Below, one piece after another: positions 52,301 to 64,000 of a stretch of 64,000 nucleotides of DNA. Location: assembly GCA_964016885.1 (NCBI GenBank), contig OZ024741.1:416145081-416209080 (forward strand), read 5' to 3'. The number at the start of each line of letters is the position of its first letter. The stretch's first letter is position 1. The notes under the pieces were generated by a model. It saw only the letters and a program-made list of their open reading frames with translations. It was not told the origin of the DNA and did no database searches. The position numbers and the translations under genes were made by a program. This DNA is from Eledone cirrhosa (lineage: Eukaryota > Mollusca > Cephalopoda > Octopoda > Eledonidae).

Positions 52301-55300
52301 GTCAACACTTACCAGGACTATTACCTACAGTTGCTTAACCCTTTAGTTTCAAACCTGGTCAACACTGACCAGGACTATTGCCTACAGTTGTCTTAACCCT
52401 TTATTTACCAACATGGTCACCACTGACCAGGAGTATTACCTACAGTTGTCTTAACCCTTTAGTTACCAACCTCGTCAACAGTGACCAGGACTATTACCTA
52501 CAGTTGTCTTAACCCTTTAGTTTCCAACCTGGTCAACACTGACCAGGACTATTACCTACAGTTGTCTTAACAATTTAGTTACCAACCTGGTTAACACTGA
52601 CCAAGACTATTACCTACAGTTGTCTTAACCCTTTAGTTACCAACCTGGTCAACACTGACCAAGACTATTACCTACAGTTGTCTTAACCCTTTAGTTACCA
52701 ACCTGGTCAACACTGACCAGGACTATTACATACAGTTGTCTTAACCCTTTAGTTACCAACCTGGTCAACACTGACCAGGACTATTACCTACAGCTGTGTT
52801 AACCCTTTAGTTACCAACCTGGTCAACACTTACCAGGACTATTACCTATAGTTGTCTTAACCCTTTAGTTACCAACCTGGTCAACACTGACTAGGACTAT
52901 TACCTACAGTTGTCTAAAACCCTTTAGTTTCCAGCCTGGTCAACACTGACCAGGACTATTACCTACAGTTGTTTTAACCCTTTAGTTACCAACCTGGTCA
53001 ACACTAACCAGGACTATTACCTACAGTTGTCTTAACCCTTTAGTTACCAACCTGGTCAACACTGACCAGGACTATTACCTACAGTTGTCTTAAACCCTTT
53101 GGTTTCCAGCCTGGTCAACACTGACCAGGACTATTACCTACAGTTGTTTTAACCCTTTAGTTACCAACCTGGTCAACACTGACCATGACTATTACCTACA
53201 GTTGTCTTAACCCTTTAGTTACCAACCTGGTCAACACTGACCAGGACTATTACCTACAGTTTTCTCAACCCTTTAGTTACCAACCTGGTCAACACTGACC
53301 AAGACTTACCTACAGTTGTCTTAACCCTTTAGTTACCAACCTGGTCAACACTGACCAGGACTATTACCTACAGTTGTCTTAACCATTTAGTTACCAACCT
53401 GGTCAACACTGACCAAGACTATTACCTACAGTTGTCTTAACCCTTTAGTTTCCAACCTGGTCAACACTGACCAGGACTATTACCTACAGTTGTGTTAACC
53501 CTTTAGTTTCCACCCTGGTCAACACTGACCAGGACTATTACCTACAGTTGTGTTAACCCTTTAGTTACCAACCTGGTCAACACTGACCAGGACTATTACC
53601 TACAGTTGTCTTAACCCTTTAGTTTCCACCCTGGTCAACACTGACCAGGACTATTACCTACAGTTGTGTTAACCCTTTAGTTACCAACCTGGTCAACACT
53701 GACCAGGACTATTACCTACAGTTGTCTTAACCCTTTAGTTTCCAACCTGGTCAACACTGACCAAGACTATTACCTACAGTTGTCTTAACCCTTTAGTTAC
53801 CAACCTGGTCAACACTGACCATGACTATTACCTACAGTTGTCTTAACCCTTTAGTTACCAACCTGGTCAACACTGACCAGGACCATTACCTACAGTTGTC
53901 TTAACCCTTTAGTTTCCAACCTGGTCAACACTGACCAAGACTATTACCTACAGTTGTCTTAACCCTTTAGTTACCAACCTGGTCAAAACTGACCAAGACT
54001 ATTACCTACAGTTGTCTTAACCCTTTAGTTACCAACCTGGTCAACACTGACCAGGACTATTACCTACAGTTGTCTTAACCCTTTAGTTTCCAACCTGGTC
54101 AACACTGACCAGGACTATTACCTACAGTTGTCTTAAACCCTTTAGTTTCCAGCCTGGTCAACACTGACCAAGACTATTACCTACAGTTGTCTTAACCCTT
54201 TAGTTACCAATCTGGTCAACACTGACCAGGACTATTACCTACAGTTGTCTTAACCCTTTAGTGTCCAACCTGGTCAACACTGACCAAGACTATTACCTAC
54301 AGTTGTCTTAACCCTTTAGTTACCAACCTGGTCAACACTGACCAAGACTATTACCTACAGTTGTCTTAACCGTTTAGTTAACAACCTGGTCAACACTGAC
54401 CAGGACTATTACCTACATTTGTCTTAACCCTTTAGTTTCCAACCTGGTCAACACTGACCAGGACTATTATCTACAGTTGTCTTAACAATTTAGTTACCAA
54501 CCTGGTCAACACTGACCAGGACTATTATCTACAGTTGTCTTAACTATTTAGTTACCAACCTGGTCAACACTGACCAAGACTATTACCTACAGTTGTTTTA
54601 ACCATTTAGTTACCAACCTGGTCAACACTGACCAAGACTATTACCTACAGTTGTCTTAACGCTTTAGTTACCAACCTGGTCAACACTTACCAGGACTATT
54701 ACCTACAGTTGCTTAACCCTTTAGTTTCAAACCTGGTCAACACTGACCAGGACTATTGCCTACAGTTGTCTTAACCCTTTATTTACCAACATGGTCACCA
54801 CTGACCAGGAGTATTACCTACAGTTGTCTTAACCCTTTAGTTACCAACCTCGTCAACAGTGACCAGGACTATTACCTACAGTTGTCTTAACCCTTTAGTT
54901 TCCAACCTGGTCAACACTGACCAGGACTATTACCTACAGTTGTCTTAACAATTTAGTTACCAACCTGGTTAACACTGACCAAGACTATTACCTACAGTTG
55001 TCTTAACCCTTTAGTTACCAACCTGGTCAACACTGACCAAGACTATTACCTACAGTTGTCTTAACCCTTTAGTTACCAACCTGGTCAACACTGACCAGGA
55101 CTATTACATACAGTTGTCTTAACCCTTTAGTTACCAACCTGGTCAACACTGACCAGGACTATTACCTACAGCTGTGTTAACCCTTTAGTTACCAACCTGG
55201 TCAACACTTACCAGGACTATTACCTATAGTTGTCTTAACCCTTTAGTTACCAACCTGGTCAACACTGACTAGGACTATTACCTACAGTTGTCTAAAACCC

Positions 55301-57720
55301 TTTAGTTTCCAGCCTGGTCAACACTGACCAGGACTATTACCTACAGTTGTTTTAACCCTTTAGTTACCAACCTGGTCAACACTAACCAGGACTATTACCT
55401 ACAGTTGTCTTAACCCTTTAGTTACCAACCTGGTCAACACTGACCAGGACTATTACCTACAGTTGTCTTAAACCCTTTGGTTTCCAGCCTGGTCAACACT
55501 GACCAGGACTATTACCTACAGTTGTTTTAACCCTTTAGTTACCAACCTGGTCAACACTGACCATGACTATTACCTACAGTTGTCTTAACCCTTTAGTTAC
55601 CAACCTGGTCAACACTGACCAGGACTATTACCTACAGTTTTCTCAACCCTTTAGTTACCAACCTGGTCAACACTGACCAAGACTTACCTACAGTTGTCTT
55701 AACCCTTTAGTTACCAACCTGGTCAACACTGACCAGGACTATTACCTACAGTTGTCTTAACCATTTAGTTACCAACCTGGTCAACACTGACCAAGACTAT
55801 TACCTACAGTTGTCTTAACCCTTTAGTTTCCAACCTGGTCAACACTGACCAGGACTATTACCTACAGTTGTGTTAACCCTTTAGTTTCCACCCTGGTCAA
55901 CACTGACCAGGACTATTACCTACAGTTGTGTTAACCCTTTAGTTACCAACCTGGTCAACACTGACCAGGACTATTACCTACAGTTGTCTTAACCCTTTAG
56001 TTTCCACCCTGGTCAACACTGACCAGGACTATTACCTACAGTTGTGTTAACCCTTTAGTTACCAACCTGGTCAACACTGACCAGGACTATTACCTACAGT
56101 TGTCTTAACCCTTTAGTTTCCAACCTGGTCAACACTGACCAAGACTATTACCTACAGTTGTCTTAACCCTTTAGTTACCAACCTGGTCAACACTGACCAT
56201 GACTATTACCTACAGTTGTCTTAACCCTTTAGTTACCAACCTGGTCAACACTGACCAGGACCATTACCTACAGTTGTCTTAACCCTTTAGTTTCCAACCT
56301 GGTCAACACTGACCAAGACTATTACCTACAGTTGTCTTAACCCTTTAGTTACCAACCTGGTCAAAACTGACCAAGACTATTACCTACAGTTGTCTTAACC
56401 CTTTAGTTACCAACCTGGTCAACACTGACCAGGACTATTACCTACAGTTGTCTTAACCCTTTAGTTTCCAACCTGGTCAACACTGACCAGGACTATTACC
56501 TACAGTTGTCTTAAACCCTTTAGTTTCCAGCCTGGTCAACACTGACCAAGACTATTACCTACAGTTGTCTTAACCCTTTAGTTACCAATCTGGTCAACAC
56601 TGACCAGGACTATTACCTACAGTTGTCTTAACCCTTTAGTGTCCAACCTGGTCAACACTGACCAAGACTATTACCTACAGTTGTCTTAACCCTTTAGTTA
56701 CCAACCTGGTCAACACTGACCAAGACTATTACCTACAGTTGTCTTAACCGTTTAGTTAACAACCTGGTCAACACTGACCAGGACTATTACCTACATTTGT
56801 CTTAACCCTTTAGTTTCCAACCTGGTCAACACTGACCAGGACTATTATCTACAGTTGTCTTAACAATTTAGTTACCAACCTGGTCAACACTGACCAGGAC
56901 TATTATCTACAGTTGTCTTAACTATTTAGTTACCAACCTGGTCAACACTGACCAAGACTATTACCTACAGTTGTTTTAACCATTTAGTTACCAACCTGGT
57001 CAACACTGACCAAGACTATTACCTACAGTTGTCTTAACGCTTTAGTTACCAACCTGGTCAACACTTACCAGGACTATTACCTACAGTTGCTTAACCCTTT
57101 AGTTTCAAACCTGGTCAACACTGACCAGGACTATTGCCTACAGTTGTCTTAACCCTTTATTTACCAACATGGTCACCACTGACCAGGAGTATTACCTACA
57201 GTTGTCTTAACCCTTTAGTTACCAACCTCGTCAACAGTGACCAGGACTATTACCTACAGTTGTCTTAACCCTTTAGTTTCCAACCTGGTCAACACTGACC
57301 AGGACTATTACCTACAGTTGTCTTAACAATTTAGTTACCAACCTGGTTAACACTGACCAAGACTATTACCTACAGTTGTCTTAACCCTTTAGTTACCAAC
57401 CTGGTCAACACTGACCAAGACTATTACCTACAGTTGTCTTAACCCTTTAGTTACCAACCTGGTCAACACTGACCAGGACTATTACATACAGTTGTCTTAA
57501 CCCTTTAGTTACCAACCTGGTCAACACTGACCAGGACTATTACCTACAGCTGTGTTAACCCTTTAGTTACCAACCTGGTCAACACTTACCAGGACTATTA
57601 CCTATAGTTGTCTTAACCCTTTAGTTACCAACCTGGTCAACACTGACTAGGACTATTACCTACAGTTGTCTAAAACCCTTTAGTTTCCAGCCTGGTCAAC
57701 ACTGACCAGGACTATTACCT
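49400..57720 (+). repeat. Regular higher-order repeat, 2378 bp (41-mer), about 3.5 copies
   Basis: 2378 equals 41 x 58 exactly. GGTCACCACTG occurs at 50037, 52415, 54793 and 57171; TAGTGTCC at 49503, 51881, 54259 and 56637; GTCTAAAACC at 50534, 52912, 55290 and 57668. All successive gaps are 2378. The stretches I compared between copies appear identical, which suggests very recent amplification. The first copy is short by about four monomers on its 5' side, and the last breaks off at about 57.72 kb by jumping to a later part of the unit. Confidence 0.95.
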
Positions 57721-59999
57721 ACAGTTGTCTTAACCATTTAGTTACCAACCTGGTCAACACTGACCAAGACTATTACCTACAGTTGTCTTAACCCTTTAGT
57801 TTCCAACCTGGTCAACACTGACCAGGACTATTACCTACAGTTGTGTTAACCCTTTAGTTTCCACCCTGGTCAACACTGACCAGGACTATTACCTACAGTT
57901 GTGTTAACCCTTTAGTTACCAACCTGGTCAACACTGACCAGGACTATTACCTACAGTTGTCTTAACCCTTTAGTTTCCAACCTGGTCAACACTGACCAAG
58001 ACTATTACCTACAGTTGTCTTAACCCTTTAGTTACCAACCTGGTCAACACTGACCATGACTATTACCTACAGTTGTCTTAACCCTTTAGTTACCAACCTG
58101 GTCAACACTGACCAGGACCATTACCTACAGTTGTCTTAACCCTTTAGTTTCCAACCTGGTCAACACTGACCAAGACTATTACCTACAGTTGTCTTAACCC
58201 TTTAGTTACCAACCTGGTCAACACTGACCAGGACCATTACCTACAGTTGTTTTAACCCTTTAGTTACCAACCTGGTCAACACTGACCATGACTATTACCT
58301 ACAGTTGTCTTAACCCTTTAGTTACCAACCTGGTCAACACTGACCAGGACCATTACCTACAGTTGTCTTAACCCTTTAGTTTCCAACCTGGTCAACACTG
58401 ACCAAGACTATTACCTACAGTTGTCTTAACCCTTTAGTTACCAACCTGGTCAACACTGACCAAGACTATTACCTACAGTTGTTTTAACCCTTTAGTTACC
58501 AACCTGGTCAACACTGACCAGGACTATTACCTACAGTTGTCTTAACCATTTAGTTACCAACCTGGTCGACACTGACCAAGACTATTACCTACAGTTGTCT
58601 TAACCCTTTAGTTTCCAACCTGGTCAACACTGACCAGGACTATTACCTACAGTTGTGTTAACCCTTTAGTTTCCACCCTGGTCAACACTGACCAGGACTA
58701 TTACCTACAGTTGTGTTAACCCTTTAGTTACCAACCTGGTCAACACTGACCAGGACTATTACCTACAGTTGTCTTAACCCTTTAGTTTCCAACCGGGTCA
58801 ACACTGACCAAGACTATTACCTACAGTTGTCTTAACCCTTTAGTTACCAACCTGGTCAACACTGACCATGACTATTACCTACAGTTGTCTTAACCCTTTA
58901 GTTACCAACCTGGTCAACACTGACCAGGACCATTACCTACAGTTGTCTTAACCCTTTAGTTTCCAACCTGGTCAACACTGACCAAGACTATTACCTACAG
59001 TTGTCTTAACCCTTTAGTTACCAACCTGGTCAACACTGACCAAGACTATTACCTACAGTTGTCTTAACCCTTTAGTTACCAACCTGGTCAACACTGACCA
59101 GGACTATTAACTACAGTTGTCTTAAACCCTTTAGTTTCCAGCCTGGTCAACACTGACCAGGACTATTACCTACAGTTGTTTTAACCCTTTAGTTACCAAC
59201 CTGGTCAACACTAACCAGGACTATTACCTACAGTTGTCTTAACCCTTTAGTTACCAACCTGGTCAACACTGACCAGGACTATTACCTACAGTTGTCTTAA
59301 ACCCTTTAGTTTCCAGCCTGGTCAACACTGACCAGGACTATTACCTACAGTTGTTTTAACCCTTTAGTTACCAACCTGGTCAACACTGACCATGACTATT
59401 ACCTACAGTTGTCTTAACCCTTTAGTTATCAACCTGGTCAACACTGACCAGGACTATTACCTGCAGTTTTCTCAACCCTTTAGTTACCAACCTGGTCAAC
59501 ACTGACCAAGACTTAGCTACAGTTGTCTTAACCCTTTAGTTACCAACCTGGTCAACACTGACCAGGACTATTACCTACAGTTGTCTTAACCATTTAGTTA
59601 CCAACCTGGTCAACACTGACCAAGACTATTACCTACAGTTGTCTTAACCCTTTAGTTTCCAACCTGGTCAACACTGACCAGGACTATTACCTACAGTTGT
59701 GTTAACCCTTTAGTTTCCACCATGGTCAACACTGACCAGGACTATTACCTACAGTTGTGTTAACCCTTTAGTTACCAACCTGGTCAGCAATGACCAGGAC
59801 TATTACCTACAGTTGTCTTAACCCTTTAGTTTCCAACCTGGTCAACACTGACCAAGACTATTACCTACAGTTGTCTTATCCCTTTAGTTACCAACCTGGT
59901 CAACACTGACCAGGACTATTACCTACAGTTGTCTTAACCCTTTAGTTACCAACCTGGTCAACACTGACCAGGACCATTACCTACAGTTGTCTTAACCCT

Positions 60000-62750
60000 T
60001 TAGTTTCCAACCTGGTCAACACTGACCAAGACTATTACCTACAGTTGTCTTAACCCTTTAGTTACCAACCTGGTCAACACTGACCAAGACTATTACCTAC
60101 AGTTGTCTTAACCCTTTAGTTACCAACCTGGTCAACACTGACCAGGACTATTACCTACAGTTGTCTTAACCCTTTAGTTTCCAACCTGGTCAACACTGAC
60201 CAGGACTATTACCTACAGCTGTGTTAACCCTTTAGTTACCAACCTGGTCAACACAGACCAGGACTATTACCTACAGTTGTTTTAACCCTTTAGTTTCCAA
60301 CCTGGTCAACACTGACCAGGACTATTACCTACAGTTGTCTTAACCCTTTAGTTACCAACCTGGTCAACACTGACCAGCACTATTACCTAGAGTTGTCTTA
60401 ACCCTTTAGTTACCAACCTGGTCAACACTGACCAGGACTATTACTTACAGTTGTTTTAACCCTTTAGTTACCAACCTGGTCAACACTGACCAGCACTATT
60501 ACCTAGAGTTGTCTTAACCCTTTAGTTACCAACCTGGTCAACACTGACCAGGACTATTACCTACAGATGTGTTAACCCTTTAGGTACCAACCTGGTCAAC
60601 ACTTACCAGGACTATTACCTTCAGTTGTCTTAACCCTTTAGTTACCAACCTGGTCAACACTGACCAGGACTATTACCTACAGTTGTCTTAAACCCTTTAG
60701 TTTCCAGCCTGGTCAACACTGACCAGGACTATTACCTACAGTTGTCTTAACCCTTTAGTTACCAACCTGGTCAACACTGACCAGGACTATTACCTACAGT
60801 TTTCTCAACCCTTTAGTTACCAACCTGGTCAACACTGACCAAGACTTACCTACAGTTGTCTTAACCCTTTAGTTACCAACCTGGTCAACACTGACCAGGA
60901 CTATTACCTACAGTTGTCTTAACCATTTAGTTACCAACCTGGTCAACACTGACCAAGACTATTACCTACAGTTGTCTTAACCCTTTAGTTTCCAACCTGG
61001 TCAACACTGACCAGGACTATTACCTACAGTTGTCTTAACCCTTTAGTTACAAACCTGGTCAACACTGACCAGGACTATTACCTACAGTTGTCTTAAACCC
61101 TTTAGTTTCCAGCCTGGTCAACACTGACCAGGACTATTACCTACAGTTGTCTTAACCCTTTAGTTACCAACCTGGTCAACACTGACCAGGACTATTACCT
61201 ACAGTTTTCTCAACCCTTTAGTTACCAACCTGGTCAACACTGACCAAGACTTACCTACAGTTGTCTTAACCCTTTAGTTACCAACCTGCTCAACACTGAC
61301 CAGGACTATTACCTACAGTTGTCTTAACCATTTAGTTACCCACCTGGTCAACACTGACTAAGACTATTACCTACAGTTGTCTTAACCCTTTAGTTTCCAA
61401 CCTGGTCAACACTGACCAGGACTATTACCTACAGTTGTGTTAACCCTTTAGTTTCCACCCTGGTCAACACTGACCAGGACTATTACCTACAGTTGTGTTA
61501 ACCCTTTAGTTACCAACCTGGTCAACAATGACCAGGACTATTACCTACAGTTGTCTTAACCCTTTAGTTTCCAACCTGGTCAACACTGACCAAGACTATT
61601 ACCTACAGTTGTCTTAACCCTTTAGTTACCAACCTGGTCAACACTGACCAAGACTATTACCTACAGTTGTCTTAACCCTTTAGTTACCAACCTGGTCAAC
61701 ACTGACCAGGACTATTACCTACAGTTGTCTTAACCCTTTAGTTTCCAACCTGGTCAACACTGACCAGGACTATTACCTACAGCTGTGTTAACCCTTTAGT
61801 TACCAACCTGGTCAACACAGACCAGGACTATTACCTACAGTTGTTTTAACCCTTTAGTTTCCAACCTGGTCAACACTGACCAGGACTATTACCTACAGTT
61901 GTCTTAACCCTTTAGTTACCAACCTGGTCAACACTGACCAGCACTATTACCTAGAGTTGTCTTAACCCTTTAGTTACCAACCTGGTCAACACTGACCAGG
62001 ACTATTACCTACAGTTGTTTTAACCCTTTAGTTACCAACCTGGTCAACACTGACCAGCACTATTACCTAGAGTTGTCTTAACCCTTTAGTTACCAACCTG
62101 GTCAACACTGACCAGGACTATTACCTACAGATGTGTTAACCCTTTAGTTACCAACCTGGTCAACACTTACCAGGACTATTACCTACAGTTGTCTTAACCC
62201 TTTAGTTACCAACCTGGTCAACACTGACCAGGACTATTACCTACAGTTGTCTTAAACCATTTAGTTTCCAGCCTGGTCAACACTGACCAGGACTATTACC
62301 TACAGTTGTTTAACCCTTTAGTTACCAACCTGGTCAACACTAACCAGGACTATTACCTACAGTTGTCTTAACCCTTTAGTTACCAACCTGGTCAACACTG
62401 ACCAGGACTATTACCTACAGTTGTCTTAAACCCTTTAGTTTCCAGCCTGGTCAACACTGACCAGGACTATTACCTACAGTTGTTTTAACCCTTTAGTTAC
62501 CAACCTGGTCAACTCTGACCATGACTATTACCTACAGTTGTCTTAACCCTTTAGTTACCAACCTGGTCAACACTGACCAGGACTATTACCTACAGTTTTC
62601 TCAACCCTTTAGTTACCAACCTGGTCAACACTGACCAAGACTATTACCTACAGTTGTCTTAACCCTTTAGTTACCAACCGGGTCAACACTGACCAGGACT
62701 ATTACCTACAGCTGTGTTAACCCTTTAGTTACCAACCTGGTCAACACTGA
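60000..62750 (+). repeat. Higher-order duplication, 1564 bp (27 monomers)
   Basis: TGACCAGCACTATTACCTAG occurs at 60371 and 61935, and at 60487 and 62051; CAGATGTG at 60564 and 62128. All three offsets are 1564. Confidence 0.85.
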
Positions 62751-64000
62751 CCATGACTATTACCTACAGCTGTGTTAACCCTTTAGTTACCAACCTGGTC
62801 AACACTGACCAGGACTATTACCTACAGTTGTCTTAACCCTTTAGTTACCAACCTGGTCAACACAGACCAGGACCATTACCTACAGTTGTCTTAACCCTTT
62901 AGTTTCCAACCTGGTCAACACTGACCATGACTGTTACCTACAGTTGTCTTAACCCTTTAGTTACCAACCTGGTCAACACTGACCAGGACTTACCTACAGT
63001 TGTCTTAACCCTTTAGTTACCAACCTGGTCAACACTGACCAGGACTTTAACCTACAGTTGTCTTAACCCTTTAGTTACCAACCTGGTCAACACTGACCAG
63101 GACTTACCTACAGTTGTCTTAACCCTTTAGTTACCAACCTGGTCAACACTGACCAGGACTTACCTACAGTTGTCTTAACCCTTTAGTTACCAACCTGGTC
63201 AACACTGACCAGGACTATTACCTACAGTTGTCTTAAAACCTTTAGTTTCAAGCCTGGTGAACACTGACCAGGACTATTACCTACAGTTGTTTTAACCCTT
63301 TAGTTACCAACCTGGTCAACACTGACCAGGACTATTACCTACAGTTGTCTTAAACCCTTTAGTTTCCAGCCTGGTCAACACTGACCAGGACTATTACCTA
63401 CAGTTGTTTTTACCCTTTAGTTACCAACCTGGTCAACACTGACCAGGACTATTACCTACAGTTGTCTTAAAACCTTTAGTTTCCAGCCTGGTCAACACTG
63501 ACCAGGACTATTACCTACAGTTGTTTTAACCCTTTAGTTACCAACCCGGTCAACACTGACCATGACTATTACCTACAGTTGTCTTAACCCTTTAGTTACC
63601 AACCTGGTCAACACTGACCAGGACTATTACCTACAGTTTTCTCAACCCTTTAGTTACCAACCTGGTCAACACTGACCAAGACTTACCTACAGTTGTCTTA
63701 ACCCTTTAGTTACCAACCTGGTCAACACTGACCTGGACTATTACTTACAGTTGTCTTAACCCTTTAGTTACCAACCTGGTCAACACTGACCAAGTCTATT
63801 ACCTACAGTTGTCTTAAACATTTAGTTTCCACCCTGGTCAACTCTGACCAGGACTATTACCTACAGTTGTCTTAACCCTTTAGTTTCCAACCTGGTCAAC
63901 ACTGACCAAGACTATTACCTACAGTTGTCTTAACCCTTTAGTTACCAACCTGGTCAACACTGACCAGGACTATTACCTACAGTTGTCTTAACCCTTTAGT

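Larger units (their letters stand above)
9503..64000 (+). repeat. 58-bp satellite array, about 940 monomers, continues past the window
   Basis: Monomers start TTAACCCTTTAG and recur every 58 bases (9503, 9561, 9619, ...), all in the same orientation, to the last base. Each has four parts: TTAACCCTTTAGTT, then WCCAACC, then the dyad CTGGTCAACACTGACCAG, then GACTATTACCTACAGTTGTC. Common variant states are AGTTTCC or AGTTACC, CCAGG or CCAAG, and TTGTC, CTGTG or TTTTC at the end. Length variants include GACTTACC (2 bases shorter) and TTAAACCC (1 base longer). 58 is not a multiple of three and stops occur in all frames, so it is non-coding. I saw no transposon, gene or inversion inside it. Which chromosomal region it belongs to (pericentromere, subtelomere or other) cannot be told from sequence alone. 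Confidence 0.98.

Noticed and set aside
9503..64000. Possible telomeric or interstitial telomere repeat because each monomer has TAACCC
   Set aside because: Only one TAACCC (AGGGTTA on the other strand) occurs per 58 bases; there is no tandem hexamer run.
9503..64000. Possible estrogen-response elements in each monomer
   Set aside because: The half-sites GGTCA/TGACC are separated by 4 bases, not the 3 required by the classical element; kept only as a hypothesis on dyad binding.

Overview
The window looks like a piece of a cephalopod nuclear genome, most likely octopus. This rests on intron-like AT-rich DNA, dense microsatellites, several copies of a LINE/SINE 3' tail ending in (ATG/GAT)n, and a tRNA-derived SINE of a type I associate with molluscs and cephalopods. 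No bacterial or viral gene organisation is visible. The species call is recall plus inference; a database search would settle it.

Bases 1-9502 are gene-flank or intron sequence crowded with repeats. The one convincing protein-coding piece is a terminal exon at 5093-5224 (+). It has a good splice acceptor and encodes the C-terminal end of a glyoxalase/VOC-fold protein of the GLOD5 type. Its upstream exons are not in the window. Around it lie a decayed LINE 3' end on + (620-1566) and a second LINE 3' end on - (3444-3705). The coding part of that second LINE has been amplified into a 65-bp tandem array (3641-5002), and its 3' tail seems to have grown into a (TTC/GAA)n tract (3215-3430). There is also a SINE with a visible 10-bp target-site duplication (5436-5699), a 42-bp minisatellite (5741-6750), several short near-perfect palindromes, and three or four further LINE/SINE tail fragments.

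Bases 9503-64000 (about 54.5 kb, running off the right edge) are one uninterrupted head-to-tail satellite with a 58-bp monomer, about 940 copies, all in one orientation. I saw no inserted gene or transposon. Each monomer carries a dyad, GGTCA-ACAC-TGACC. Variant monomers reveal nested higher-order repeats whose periods are almost exact multiples of 58: about 2.0 kb (two copies, 11.7-15.6 kb), 4407 bp (17.5-26.3 kb), 2900 bp (24.1-30.0 kb), 8697 bp (25.4-42.8 kb), 3881 bp (39-45 kb), 2378 bp (a 41-mer, about 3.5 near-identical copies, 49.4-57.7 kb) and 1564 bp (60.0-62.8 kb). A block at about 16.7-17.2 kb recurs 46 kb away at 62.7-63.2 kb.

There is no multi-gene pathway here. The notable biology is the satellite architecture, the conversion of a LINE coding segment into a minisatellite, and a GLOD5-like exon that is hidden because a longer open frame overlaps it.
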